64,000 nt of DNA from Brachypodium distachyon. Lineage: Eukaryota > Streptophyta > Magnoliopsida > Poales > Poaceae. The position numbers and the translations under genes are program-made. The notes beneath the pieces are model-generated. The model did no database searches. It was not told the DNA's origin and was given only the letters and a program-made list of their open reading frames with translations. This document shows positions 22,583 through 34,401 of this stretch, piece by piece; position 1 is the stretch's first letter, and the number at the start of each line of letters is the position of its first letter. The stretch is taken from positions 65,434,355 to 65,498,354 of the forward strand of contig NC_016131.3 of NCBI RefSeq assembly GCF_000005505.3, read 5' to 3'.

Positions 22583-24300
22583 TAACATTTAGGACTATTA
22601 GAGGAATCAAATGCCCGTGCGTTGCAACGGGATAACAAAATAAAATGATACACTCGAAGACATGCATAAAAAATTTCTCATTTTGTTTTTCTTTGACAAT
22701 CAACAAACATCATTTTTAAAAAGGTTTCTTCTAAAGATTTTTTTCTCTATACTCTACTCTATCAAAAGACGACGATACCTTCTGAAAATCACATAGCATT
22801 TGTCATTGAGTTCTTTCTTTCGAGCCCTCATAGCTTCACAAATTGTGTGCCACGGGTCCTGAGACGAGGCGATCGGAGGGTCTTCCATGAGGCCTGTCAA
22901 CTCGGACTTGGATCCCGGAGTGATACAAATTTGAAAAAGAAATCTACTTCTTTTCACGAACAAAATAATCTCACGATACTAAATTTAAAAAAGAAAACAA
23001 AATATCTTCCAACATTTCAGAATCATTGTTTGCTAATCTTCACAATCCTCCCAATGGAAAGATGTGATTGGTAACAGAAAGTAAAATACAATTATTTTAT
23101 TCGATTAGTAGCCCAATCCTTAATATTACAATGAGCTCTATGTGACGGCGCCATAGAAATTGTCAACTCAAGAAATATTTTTTTTGCCAATAATCCACAA
23201 TTAGTCCCCACACCCAACAAATGCAACATCATAAGAAGAGCCTCGTGAGATTGGACCATAAATATTCTAGATATCCTATTCTTCAAACCTACAAGTCTAC
23301 TCTACTTACATTGGCATGTGCTCATCGGAGGCCTGAATGCCTGATCAGCGGCCTTGATCTGCCCCCGCAAGGCGTCAGCGGCGCTCATCCCGGATGCGGC
23401 GGGTGCTCGGGGAGGACGGCGACTGCAGGTGGAAATTTCGCCCTGAGACGCCATCACCGAAGATTCGGCCAGCGGCAAGATGAAGGAGGCTGCCGGCGCA
23501 GCCCAGTCGCACGTCCCGGATGGCTGGATGCGGTGCGTGCTTCGGGTTGACGCTAGCTGCTGTACTCGGGGAAACGGAGGAGCTCCAGGCGTCACCGCAG
23601 CTCTGGCCGGCGGCGGCGGCGGCGAAGCCTAGGCGTCGCTTGGCTCTCCGGTGGCAGTCGAGGAGAAGAAACACTTCGGGCGAAGGAATAGCGGATCAAG
23701 GAAAGGGCTACGACTGTGTACGAGTTAGGCCTGCTCGGTGTGCCGATGAGTTCGGCCTACTGGGCCTGTTGTGTATGTGTATGGTTTCGGCCTGCTCTGC
23801 AGTGAGACAGGGGCGTCGGGCCAGGGATCAGTGAGACGGGCGTTGGGCGAGTCGAGCGAAGTTTGACAGGCGACGAAACCGTGTGGTGAAGAAAACGGTC
23901 CGTATTTTTTAGATAGCTATAGATTCCATTACATTCTACTCCATCTCCTTGACCAAACACTACCTTAGAGTACGATCTACGGCAGCTGTAGATTGTAGCA
24001 GCAGCTGCGCTCCTTTCGCCCGTCAGATCACACGACCAAAGCTCCGGATCAACGCCCGTGCAAAACAACCAGAAAATCCTGGCGTGATGCTTCGCTCGGT
24101 TTAATTTCCAGCATCCCTTGTCATTCAAAACACAAGCCCTGCAGGCGTAGAACTGTTGAAGAGACCAATCGACCACGGCGAACAGTACTCTAGCAGCAGC
24201 GGCTTCTTCTTTTGTACAAACACTTTCTGGGGTCAAACTTAGCACCGGATTCGGCAAGCCGTTTGATTCAATTCAGTCGACCAATGTGGAACAGGTTAAA
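22583..24300. other. intergenic with GC-rich island
   Basis: Begins with the imperfect hairpin CCCGTGCGTTGCAACGGG at 22614-22631, a motif I associate with dispersed grass repeats without being able to name the family. 23320-23720 is a GC-rich island, open on several frames, with no recognisable protein. The rest is AT-rich. The whole stretch may be one degraded transposon. Confidence 0.45.
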
Positions 24301-24813
24301 ACACAGCTACCCACTAAGCTAGCAAGTGATGTGACGACCCGACAACAAACAGCTTACGCTAAGATCTGAAGTGTCGGGGTATTCGACGACATTAGTATGG
24401 CAGCAAATACATCAAATCAATACAAAATATCTCAGTTGCAATTTTAAAAAAGACTAAAAAAATGTCTCAATTTGGAAAGCACCACAGATGGGCAGCAAAA
24501 ACTGACACTCTCAGCAGCAAAAGAATTTTAATAACAAGCTCAAAATGGCATTAACATTGCTATAATCAATTTAGGGAAGTGCATAGGCTACAAACATAAG
24601 GAACACAGGTTCCGCAAAAGCGGCAGTAATACAAACAGCCAGCCCCGTATGAATAAAGTTTCTAATAATACAATCTTTCAAGTGATCGAAGAAGGTGTAA
24701 TTGGTTTATTGGAACTCAAATTCCGTAACACGGCAACAACGAATCATGGTGAACCCACCCATGTATGAGTATGCTCCTGGTGATATTGTTCGCCAAATAC
24801 CAAGGGGCGAAAC
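24301..24813. other. probable 3' UTR of the UDP-xylose synthase gene
   Basis: AT-rich sequence directly downstream of the minus-strand stop codon, with no other feature. The UTR assignment is by position only. Confidence 0.5.
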
Positions 24814-27800
24814 TTAGGCCTTGCTCTTCTTGGGCACTGCCAGGCGCTCCCGGAAATCATCTTCCATGAGCACCAAGCCGTCACGCAGGACGACCTTGGG
24901 CTCCCAGTCAAGAACCTCCTTGGCCTTTGTGATGTCTGGCTTCCTCTGGCGAGGGTCATCAGGAGTGTTCTCAGTCATAGTTACTGTTACTTCTGGGTTG
25001 ATCAACTGAGAAGAAAAACCAGGCATGTTAATAAACCATCCAGAATTCTTATGCGCTGAAGTTGAACGAAAAGCTACTGTGTACAACAAAAAAGTTGAGT
25101 GTAGAATATCCAGCTTACCTCCTTCACATTCTCGGCAAGTTCCAACATGGTAAATTCACCTACATCAGAGTTAATAATTGCTATTAGTGAAGAAGGGAAG
25201 AAAATCCATTTCATCACCAGGGGAATAGAAGCACAGAACTATAAAATAATAGATCATAGATCAAGTTGCTTGCGTCTGGACAAAGAACAAAGCAAATGCA
25301 AAAATAAAGAGTTTTACCAGGGTTTCCAATGTTAATCGGTCCAGTGTTGTCTCCATTCATCAACTTCATAAGACCATTAACCTGCATTGATATAGTATAA
25401 TTGGTGAGGTGATGCCAGTCATACTTCAGAGTTTTGTCCAGATATCAATCAATAATAACAAATCATTATGGAGGACAAACCATATCAGCAACATAGCAGA
25501 AGCTCCTAGTCTGTGTTCCTGGCTTCTGGACAGTCAGGGCTTCACCACTGCAGAATTATGACAAAATAAGCTCCAAAACCAGACCAGATTTTTAAAAAAG
25601 GAAATCTAACAAGCATTACCGTATGGCCTGAGCAATGAAGTTACTAACAACACGCCCATCATCAATGTTCATCCTAGGTCCATAGGTGTTGAAAATCCTG
25701 GCAATACGGATCTCTGCAGAAGTAGATGACAAATACTTTAAGGATAATGCATAATCAAGACTGGAACAGAAAAAAAGGGTTATTGGCTAATAGTGAAGTT
25801 AAAGAAAATGTCAAAATATTACCAATGCCATGCTGCCTGTGGTAGTCAAACATCAGTGTCTCGGCTACCCGCTTACCCTCATCGTAGCAGCTCCTAACTC
25901 CTGATACAGAAACAAAAAACATAAGAGAACTGTGAGGCATAGATTTAGAAAATGCAACATCAAATATAAAAGATTTATCAGATGAACAAACAGGCATACC
26001 AATTGGGTTAACATTGCCCCAGTAGGCCTCGGTCTGAGGGTGCTCCAGAGGATCACCATAAACTTCAGAGGTCGAAGTCAACAAAATTCTGCATTTGAAC
26101 ATAAAACTTCCATTTAATATATATTTTGTTTTCTCTCATGATATCAGAAGAATAAATCTGCATGCTAAACACTGACCTAGCACCAACTCTCTTTGCAAGT
26201 CCAAGCATGTTCAAGGTTCCAATAACATTTGTCTTGATAGTCTGTACAAGATATTTATACCCATTTCAGTACAAGGAGAGAGCAAGAGCAATTAGGAAAT
26301 GATAGTTCATGTCTATGGATAATCACAAGATAGATAGAATGGAATGGGATGACAAAACCAATAATTTAAACAGTGGAACTGAACAGAGGTTAGAATGATC
26401 ACAAAAAACAGAGCCTGCACACCTTCACAGGGTTGTGCTTGTAGAAGATTGGTGAAGCCGGGCAAGCAAGGTGATAGATCTGATCAACCTCCAACAGCAG
26501 TGGTTCCGTGACATCTGACATCAGCAAAAAATAAATACAGTTATAGCGAAACACATGCAGAAGAATATAGCTTTGAAAATTGAACACTTGAAGGAAGTGA
26601 TTTGCAGGACAGGGCACTGGCATGTTTCACAGTTGGACTAAAATACTAAGCCTCAGAATATTAATATGCACGGACGTCCTCTTTATTTAGACAGTAAGTT
26701 ACCGATAGAAAATATCACATAAGCATGGCCATATAAAAAAGGCATTCAGGAAATGCCTTTTGTACACGCATTGACTACGAACAAATAATCTTATGGTACT
26801 TTAATTGTCCTTGGCCAGCAAGGATCTATAGTTTTAACTTTTAAGGATCATCAGAGATAAACAAGTAAGTCTTTTTTTCTATGAAAAAAATATGTCTGTT
26901 CTTCAACTAACTATATCCATAGAAAGATAGTGTTGCAACATGGTAATGAGCTGGATGGTAAAGATAGTGTTACTACCATGACGGATGAGCTCAAATCTTG
27001 GGTGACCGATCCACTTCTTCAGGTTGTCTTTTGAACCAGTGAAGAAGTTATCAGCAACAATGACCTGAACCAAAAAGAACACACGATCAGATTGGTCTAC
27101 ATTTTCTAAGCTAAAAAGGTCTAAAATATGTATCCACAGTGACATGACTGAATTCTGCAAAATCTAGAAACTGAATTGTGTAGAATGGTAGACAACAGTG
27201 AATGAGATGGCTAACGACTGCTAATATGGCACTCTGCATAATTCAGAAATTTCCTCTCGTACCCGAATGAAGTACTCACAGGAAAATCTCAGAAGTATTG
27301 CCACTAGATCTCAGTGATCTCACATTCTGAAACACATCCAAGTTAAGCCCAGGATACGGGAATGCAGTACCCACGATAGTTCTCTAAAGCATTGCTACTG
27401 GATCTCTGTGATCTCTCGCAATCTCGAAACTCTCAAGGACTGGACAGTCGAGCTTAGCTTCTAGCTTAAGCTCTAGACAGTAATGCCCCACACGATGCAA
27501 CAATTAACGCAAAACCTTGAACCCTGAGATCTGACACAAAGCAGTTCCACTCAGAGCGTCCCTTTCACAAGATCTAGACCCCCTCACTTCCCGACTCTGA
27601 CTGTATCACTCAGATCCAGCTACTCGCTCTAACAATGGGGTTGACCAAGGACAGGTCAATTTTGCGGGGAACAGCAACAAGCAAGCAGGTAATGGTTTGT
27701 GATTACCTCGTTCTTCTCGTTCTCCATGAGCTTGTCGACGAGGTGCGAGCCGATGAACCCAGCTCCGCCGGTGACCAGGATCCGCATGTTGGCCTGCCCA

Positions 27801-27977
27801 AACCCCGGAAGCCCCAGAATTAGCGCCAACCAGATCACGAAGAGAGCAATCGAGCTGGGCGAGATCCAGCGATCAGATCCCACCGCATACCTGGAAGAAC
27901 TTGGAGAAGCGGAGCGGTGAGGGCGTCGGCGGCGGGCGTGTGGTGGCGCCGTTGCCATTGGCCTCCTTCTGCGCCAT
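24814..27977 (-). CDS. UXS: UDP-glucuronic acid decarboxylase (UDP-xylose synthase), cytosolic type
   Basis: Converts UDP-glucuronate to UDP-xylose, the donor for xylan and xyloglucan synthesis. Twelve coding exons on the minus strand: 27977-27891, 27793-27707, 27064-26977, 26514-26423, 26241-26177, 26088-26000, 25900-25823, 25713-25620, 25547-25481, 25381-25318, 25159-25119, 25005-24814, giving 347 aa. The extended SDR fold has the NAD-binding motif [10 protein letters not shown] (37-46), the substrate-loop segment [16 protein letters not shown] (about 103-118), [12 protein letters not shown] (from 142) and the catalytic Y175-x3-K179. There is no transmembrane segment before the SDR domain, so it is the soluble cytosolic type, not the Golgi-anchored type. 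All junctions are GT-AG and in frame. A 5' UTR intron is likely, with donor at 28148 and acceptor ending at 27990. Confidence 0.96.
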
Positions 27978-28272
27978 CGCGTCCAACACCTAGATCCACA
28001 CCCAAACCCAAAATCGTCAGAAGCCACGCACGCGCGCGCACTGATCCCCAAACCAAACCAAACCCAAAACAAAAATGAAGCGAAAACGAAACGAAGGATC
28101 TCCGCGCCCGATCGCGATTCATCACGAAGGGAAGCATCGGATGCTCACCAGGGGGCGGCGGTGGCGCTGGCCGCTGGGAGGATTCGGGCTTAGTTTGGAC
28201 ACGAGGAAGCGATGCGTTTGAATCGGATTAGACCGGGCAGACGACGAGGAAACCCCTCCCAGATCTGAACCG

Positions 28273-28280
28273 TATTTATA
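28273..28280 (-). promoter_or_regulatory. TATA box of the UDP-xylose synthase gene
   Basis: The minus strand reads GCGCTTATAAATACGG, so TATAAATA is at 28280-28273. It lies about 130 bp upstream of the predicted 5' UTR intron, so transcription would start near 28245. Confidence 0.6.
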
Positions 28281-28329
28281 AGCGCTTCCCTTCCCTTCCC
28301 CCCACGCTGCCAACACACACAAGACACAC

Positions 28330-30315
28330 ACCGACTGCTACCAACCGGGGGCTAGTCAGATCAGATCCCACCACCACGCTACTCCTCCCACATTTCCACC
28401 ATTAACTTCCTCCCGACTCCCCCCCTTTTCTTAAAGAAAACTGCGCAAAGGACCGTGAAAAAACCCGGTTGATTAATCAATGCTTATTCCGTGCAGCGCG
28501 CGCAGTGGGGGGATTTAGCGATCGCGCTTCCGATGGAAGCAAAGGTGCTGGTGCGTCCTAGACCCTCAATCCCTATTCCTCCCCTCCCCCGCGAGATTCC
28601 AACGGGTGTTGCGTGCGACCGATGGCGACGCCTCAGCGCGCCCGGATCTCGACGCCCGACCCGACCCGACAGTAGAACCCCCTCGCTCGCATGTTCGTGA
28701 TCCCTGGTTTACCACCGGTGATTAGTAGGTAGGCGAGTACTGTCATTACTGGCGTTGCTTGTTTAGGACTTGCGGGTGGGCTGGCTTCGCTGGCAGGTGG
28801 GCCCATTTTGACTTTAGTTGGCGGGGAAAGTTTAGAGGAAGGCGCGGCGATGGATCTCTCGCGGGCCGACCGACGACGCGAGTTCGAACCCGGTACGGTC
28901 CGGTGGCTGTCGGGTTCGAGGTGGTTGCTTGCGATATACGGATCCGATCCGTGCCTCCCATTGGTTTGGGCCCCGACCGGGATTAGTGAGCAACATCGTC
29001 GGCATAAAATGGAAAGCGAGACGATTAAGAAGAACATGGGCGCCACCACCACGCCATGAACGTCGAGGCTGCATGTCACTGGCATTTTTATAATCCGCGC
29101 TGCAGCTGCTCCACCAATAAAAGGTTCACCCGTTTTAGTGCCATGGTTAGTGGTTGGTTACGCATTTTTGTTCACAAGAGTCGGGGTGAATAATCATCAT
29201 GCCATGCATATGGATGGAGCCCGTGCGATTCGATTATATTCTCACCTATATATCGTCGTCCCTTGAAGAATGGAAAGGTTAAGATCAAACGCTCTAGTCT
29301 TACCCGTATTGAGCGATCGTCCAAGCTTTTTCTGCCTCGTGCGCTTTTTATCGAGCAAGTCCAAACATGCTCGGCCGAGGGAGGGCTGATTTGTTCCTCG
29401 ATCGAGCCGTTGTGATCAGTGTCCTGTGTTACACTGGTAGTTTAGTTGCCTTGGCTAGATGCCCGATCTCTGTCTGCAGACTCAAGCAAAACCAGTTTTA
29501 CTGGATAATTTCATTCCGAGTTACTAGCGTTTTTTCTTCTTCTTTTTACGCTCGCTTGACATCTGGTCTTCTCTTCCAGACTTCCAGTTTCCATATAGAG
29601 TATGCAGCAAAGTGCAGGTGCGGCCTTTCAATTGACGAGTTTACCTGACAGACGGGCGTACACTTCAGCTTCCCCTTGCGAGTTCCACAAATCAGTATCC
29701 TTGTACTGAATCTCGCATGGCAGACTCCAATAAATACACCGGGAGCAAACACGTTGTCGCAACTCGCGAGTATCCATCAATCCATGGCAGGCAAAGCAGC
29801 CGGAGATTTTCGTCGTCCACGGTATCGTACCGTACCGTGTCCAGCTCGCGATGCCGCACACTGGCTTGGGGCGAGTACGTGTCCCCTGCTGCTCGCGGGG
29901 CCGTCGGTGGAGCCGGTCACTCGCTGGCGCTAACCCACGCGGAAGCGGGACTAATCACTAAAGTATGCATGGCTGTTCGGTAGGAATCCGGACGACGGAT
30001 CCCAATCCCATTGTCGGCTTCTCTCTCTCTCGTTTCTTCGTCCCGTGCGCGGTCGTTGTTTCGTTCCCCCGTGCCTCGCGCGCGAGACGCAAACAAAGAA
30101 CCGGTAGCTGGCCGTGCGGTACGAGCTGCCAAACACGGTTGACGTGGGGAGCTCGCCCTCGTCGTTATACATCCCCGTCGTACGTCTTCGTCAATGTTTG
30201 AACCTTTTCTTTTTATGCGTAGAATACAGTTCATATCCCATGTTCGGTTAGTTCCCTTGGCCGTACTCGGGCGGCCTTGCACATTCCTCAGTTCGAGTAC
30301 AAGTCAATACTCGTA
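28330..30315. other. intergenic, nothing recognised
   Basis: Mixed GC-rich and neutral sequence. Open frames of up to 150 codons on both strands overlap one another and carry no domain. No MITE ends are seen. Confidence 0.5.
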
Positions 30316-30827
30316 GATGCATATTGTTTTGCCTGTTGCTTTTGGTGAGAAACGAAATAATACGGTCAAATCACATGGTGTGATTGAATAACGTATATCG
30401 CTCTGCATGCCAGGATAAACAAACATATTGTGACATCAATGCAGGGAGGGGGAAAAACTCAAATATTAGGGAGCACCGTGCTCACACCTCAACATAGGGC
30501 TAAATATGTTTATCTCGGAGCACGGTCAACATTTAATCTTTTGCCGTTAGACTTGATGTTTAATCTTCACTGGTCGTACCGTATGAATCAATAGCCAGAT
30601 CTCTAATGAGCCCACACTACCACACTAATTTTTTAGTGAGATGCATATTGTTTTCCCTGTTGCTTTTGGTGAGAAACGAAATAATACGGTCAAATCTGAA
30701 TAACGTATATCGCTGCATGCCCTAAAACAAAAAAATTGTGACATCAATGAAGAGAGTACCAAACATCAAATACTAGGGAGCACCGTCATCACAGGGCTAA
30801 AATTGTAGTCTCGGAGAAACACTCAAA
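30316..30827. repeat. imperfect direct duplication, 324-bp spacing
   Basis: The block from 30316 (GATGCATATTGTTTTGCCTG) recurs from 30640 (GATGCATATTGTTTTCCCTG). The match continues through GGTGAGAAACGAAATAATAC, AACGTATATCGCT, TTGTGACATCAATG, AGGGAGCACCGT and CTCGGAG. The second copy lacks a few short segments. No coding content is seen. Confidence 0.8.
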
Positions 30828-31172
30828 CACGTGGATATAGTTTTTGGAATAAATGAATCTGTATATCGCAACAATATGAGGCATTCTCATGAGTCGTGGG
30901 ATTTTTTTTCTAAAAGCAGTCCTAATTAATTTTGTTGTTGAAAGACCCCATCAGAAAAATCAGCCAACTCACAAATAGCCACACCCAATTTTTTTCCGGA
31001 ATTGCTAGGCCTTAGTCGCCTGAGAATTAATATTTCTTCCATTTGTAAGGTTGTAAGTTCGAGTCCTGTGGCCGTCGTCGTTTTTCTTCATTTGTTTTTT
31101 CTTCTTTCTTATTTTCTTTTCTTATTTATACTTTGTTTTTTTTGTCTCTTGATATTTTTTGTTTTCATTATC
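30828..31172. other. intergenic, T-rich
   Basis: No gene is supported. A plus-strand open frame from 31002 is mostly Phe/Leu/Val because of a T-rich tract, and it then runs into the minisatellite. Confidence 0.5.
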
Positions 31173-31545
31173 CTTTTAGAATCGTGCATAAAATTTCACG
31201 TGCAAATTTTTAGAATCGTGCACAAAATTTTGAATCGCGCACAAATTCACGTGCAATTAAAATCGTGGATAAAATTTCACGTGCAATTTTAAGACACGCA
31301 CAAAATTCGCGTGCCATTTTTCGAATCGCCCATCAATTTTGACGTGCAATTAGAATCGCGGATAAAATTTCACGTGCAATTTTTAGAATCGCGCACAAAC
31401 CCTCACGTGCAATTTTTAGAATCGTGCACAAAATTTCACGTGCAATTAGAATCACACAAAATTAACGTGCAATTTTTAAAATCAGACATAAAATTTCGCG
31501 TGCAATTTTTAAAATCGCGCATAAAGTTTCACATGCAATGTTTAA
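31173..31545. repeat. minisatellite, ~34-bp degenerate unit
   Basis: About 11 head-to-tail copies built around TTAGAATCGTGCACAAAATT plus TCACGTGCAA. Units are full (about 34 bp) or shortened (about 27 bp). Each contains a CACGTG or near-CACGTG core. Because many units are close to a multiple of three, a plus-strand frame stays open with a repeating F-H-V-Q pattern; this is a by-product and not evidence of a gene. Confidence 0.85.
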
Positions 31546-31621
31546 AATTTGGTAATCCAAAACATGTTGTTATTAATGAATTCAACAAGAAAAACAAAAA
31601 AACCAAAAACTAGTCTACCTA

Positions 31622-31785
31622 TCAGCAAAACCAACACAGATGCACAAACACGGGAATCCACACCAACACCCACACCTATGCACACACACGGGCACCCCCA
31701 CCCAGACACGCGCGCGACACACACACCCAGACGCACATGCAGACACACGGGCACAGCAGACACACACATCGGCACTATGCCAGGG
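31622..31785. repeat. CA-rich simple-sequence tract
   Basis: Irregular run of CACACA, ACACGGGCAC and CCCAGACACG motifs, a degenerate microsatellite. Frames across it are biased to Thr/His/Pro on one strand and Cys/Val/Gly on the other, and are not genes. Confidence 0.8.
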
Positions 31786-32686
31786 AGAGGCCTAGCGATC
31801 CAGTCGACCCCTAGACATTACCATTTTTTTTTTGCCTCCTTTGAAAAGGTGCAGAATGTGTAGAGATGCAGAAACTACAATAAAGACCAATATAGTTGAG
31901 GAAGTACATTAAAGACCAATTATAGAGGCAGTAGAAAGAAGTGAAAAAGATCAGTAGAAACCAGTGTGACCGTGCACTAGAGAAGAAATATAGTGTAGAG
32001 AAAGTGTAGTAAAATAGTGAAAATTGCATCTGAGAAAATACAGAAGAGACTAGTGAAAAAAATGCAGTAGAAAATTAGCCAAAGTTGCGGCGGAGAAAGG
32101 TGCAATAAAACTAGTGAAAAATTACAGTAGAAACCAATGCATTAGAGAACAATAGAACTAAAGAAGCCTTTTGCACTGGCGTGGAGTTTACCAAATCTCT
32201 CAATTGTTTATCAAATTCACACAGTCGGTAATGACTTTGGGTAAAAAAAGCACGAAGGAATAATTTTATATGATTATTGAAGGTTGGCGTTTTTTCTAAA
32301 AAAAAATCGTCAGTGTCTATAACTTTGATTTTTCTTATGTCATTTTCCTTTGCTATATAGCGGAGAAGATCTACGCCATAGCCGTTGGGCTCATTCATGG
32401 AATTCGCCCCGGGGCCTGGCACACACTGCTTAATTGTGTCTACACTGCTCAATGCGCCCATCACATTGCGGCCCATGTCAAATTTGGATATCCGTAAGCC
32501 GATCATCATATTGCGGCCCATGATAAATCATGACCTATACGGTTTTCATGTTGGAAACTCGCCGCGGTAGTTTATATCTTCGGTTTTCACATAGCTACTA
32601 GCCTTTGGTGGATAAGCTTATAGCCTGAGTTTTTTTCTTTAAATATGAGAGGTGGTACTAAATCATGCTAGCTTAGAAACAACAAA
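31786..32686. other. intergenic, purine-rich degenerate repeats
   Basis: 31840-32160 has loosely repeated phrases such as CAGTAGAAA, TAGTGAAAA and AAGACCAAT, suggesting a decayed tandem repeat. The remainder shows no recognisable gene. Confidence 0.5.
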
Positions 32687-32922
32687 CTTCCTCCGTTTCT
32701 TTAAAAGATGTCATATTAGTTTTCATTAAGATAATAATTTGATCATAAATTATTATGTCAAGGTGTGGTTTATATGACATGAAATTAGTGTCGCTAGATT
32801 CGTTATCAAAAATACTTCATGATACTTATGACATATAAATCACACTTTAACATAATAATTTATGTTAAAAGTCTTGCTTTAATGAAAACTAATATGACAT
32901 TTTTTTTAAGGGACGGAGGGAA
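32687..32922. mobile_element. long palindromic mariner-type MITE
   Basis: The left arm CTTCCTCCGTTTCTTTAAAA then GATGTCATATTAGTTTTCAT is mirrored by the right arm ATGAAAACTAATATGACATT then AAGGGACGGAGG. Inner arms (ATAATTTGATCATAAATTATTATG and its partner) also pair, so most of the 236 bp is self-complementary. The right end abuts TA; the left flanking TA is mutated. Confidence 0.78.
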
Positions 32923-32979
32923 TATGGAAAAAAAGCCACAAAACCGAGGACGACCGTTTCAGAATCGCGCTTGTGTTCG

Positions 32980-33695
32980 GGCATGGCAACTCCGGAATGA
33001 CCTAATTTTGGGTAAAGGGGGATGCAAAGATCGAGGACTGTGTAAGATTTTTGGCTACCTACGGTCAGTTGGACCAAGTTCAGCAGCCACCCCCTGCAAT
33101 GCTAACACCAAAGGAAAATCCAGCTCACTCGTGAAAGTTCCCTGTATGCTCAGACGGATTGAGCCTCCTATCACCTGGAAACCACCTGACACTGGCTGGC
33201 TGAAGATAAATGTTGATGGTCTTTTCGGATGAAACTGGTAACTGCAGTTGGGGCGCGATCACCAGGGATTCAAGTGGCAAGACCATCATCTCCGGCAGGG
33301 GGGTGTGCAGGCAGCTGCATTGATGCTAGAATGGCCGAAAGAATAGCATGCAGGGAAGGGGCCAACCAGGCCTGGACTCTAAATGCCCCTGATCTCATCT
33401 TTGAATCAGATTGCCTGCCGGTCATCAGAGCCCTCGCCGCTCATTCCACTATTCCAGGGACCTGTTTGCAGCGGGAGGAATCACGGCCGAGACGAAGCAA
33501 CTGCTCAGCATCCTCCGGCGCGTGAAGTACCAGCATGTTAATAGACCTGCAAACTGCGCAGCTCATTCCTTGGCAAAGTTTAGTCGCCTGAACAAACGGG
33601 ATTATGCGTGATGGTGGTCCTGCCTGCGTGCAGGCCGTTGTTGATCCAATTGTAACAGAAGTTACTGTTTGAAATTAATGCATTTCCCCAAAAAA
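32980..33695 (+). mobile_element. 5'-truncated L1-type LINE with 19-bp target duplication
   Basis: A 716-bp insertion ends in a short A-run and is bounded by the identical 19-mer AGAATCGCGCTTGTGTTCG at 32961-32979 and 33696-33714. Poly(A) plus a long perfect target duplication is the hallmark of target-primed reverse transcription. The 5' part encodes RAWQLRNDLILGKGG, which resembles the end of a plant LINE reverse-transcriptase ORF. The rest is a decayed RNase H domain. Only the last few hundred bases of a full element were copied. Confidence 0.88.
33130..33611 (+). pseudogene. decayed RNase H-like (RVT_3) domain of the LINE
   Basis: Family landmarks are read in order across different frames: WKPPDTGWLKINVDG (ending 33232), then NCSWGAITRDSSGKTIISGRG, then ARMAERIACREGANQA with LIFESDCLPVIRAL, then VKYQHVNRPANCAAHSLAKF to the stop at 33609-33611. 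At least three frameshifts and two internal stops break it, so it makes no intact protein. The order and spacing match the plant LINE C-terminal RNase H, including the terminal HVNR-x-AN-x2-AH-x-LAK motif. Confidence 0.85.
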
Positions 33696-33714
33696 AGAAT
33701 CGCGCTTGTGTTCG

Positions 33715-34401
33715 ATTACAACCAGCCAGAAAGCATGTGACCATGCAAAACGTTGTTGCGGGAACTTTTATTCGCGATCAAAAAGAAAAAACTGCTCTGC
33801 CTGTAAATCCGCGAATTAGCCGTTAGTTGCGGAAACTTTTAACGCATTTTCTTAAATAGCCGCAAATCACGCAACTTTTAAGGCGATTTCATATATACGG
33901 CCGGTAATTGTTCAAACCTTAAAAAGGCAATTTACTAAATTACCGGTAATTAACACATGGCACCCCTGCAAAGTTGCCTTCTAAATTTAACATTAATATG
34001 GAATTGTGCCTGCGGCGAAGTGCCGTTGATATAAGTACGTGGTGCAGTGAATCAAAGTTCGACCTTCTCATCAGCGGGTTCTCACAATCCGTACCACTCA
34101 TTTTTGTAAGGCACATCCTGATAAAGCTTAGTCAACGAGTCATACCATGCCGCAGACCAGCTAGCCAGCAGTATCTGCAAGTGCCCGAATCCCCATCCCT
34201 GTCCAGCCCCAATCTATGGACACCCAGCGATAGCTCTGTCCACGGCCTCAACCTAGTGTCGACGTCTGGCATTGGAAACAATCCAATTAAGCAGTCAAGA
34301 AAGGCAGCCAATATCGGCCAGGCTCGTTATAATCTCCAACCATTCGCCAATCCCCAACCCCAAGCGTAGTAACATCGCGCGGAAGCACAATCACTAGCAA
34401 C
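33715..34401. other. upstream region of the DUF26 gene
   Basis: No repeat ends or other gene are seen. The last few hundred bases probably hold the promoter and leader of the gene starting at 34402. I see no clear TATA box. Confidence 0.45.

Noticed and set aside
31002..31613. Two consecutive open frames across the T-rich tract and the 34-bp minisatellite
   Set aside because: The openness comes from the tandem repeat and T-rich composition. The product is a repetitive FHVQ pattern with no known domain.
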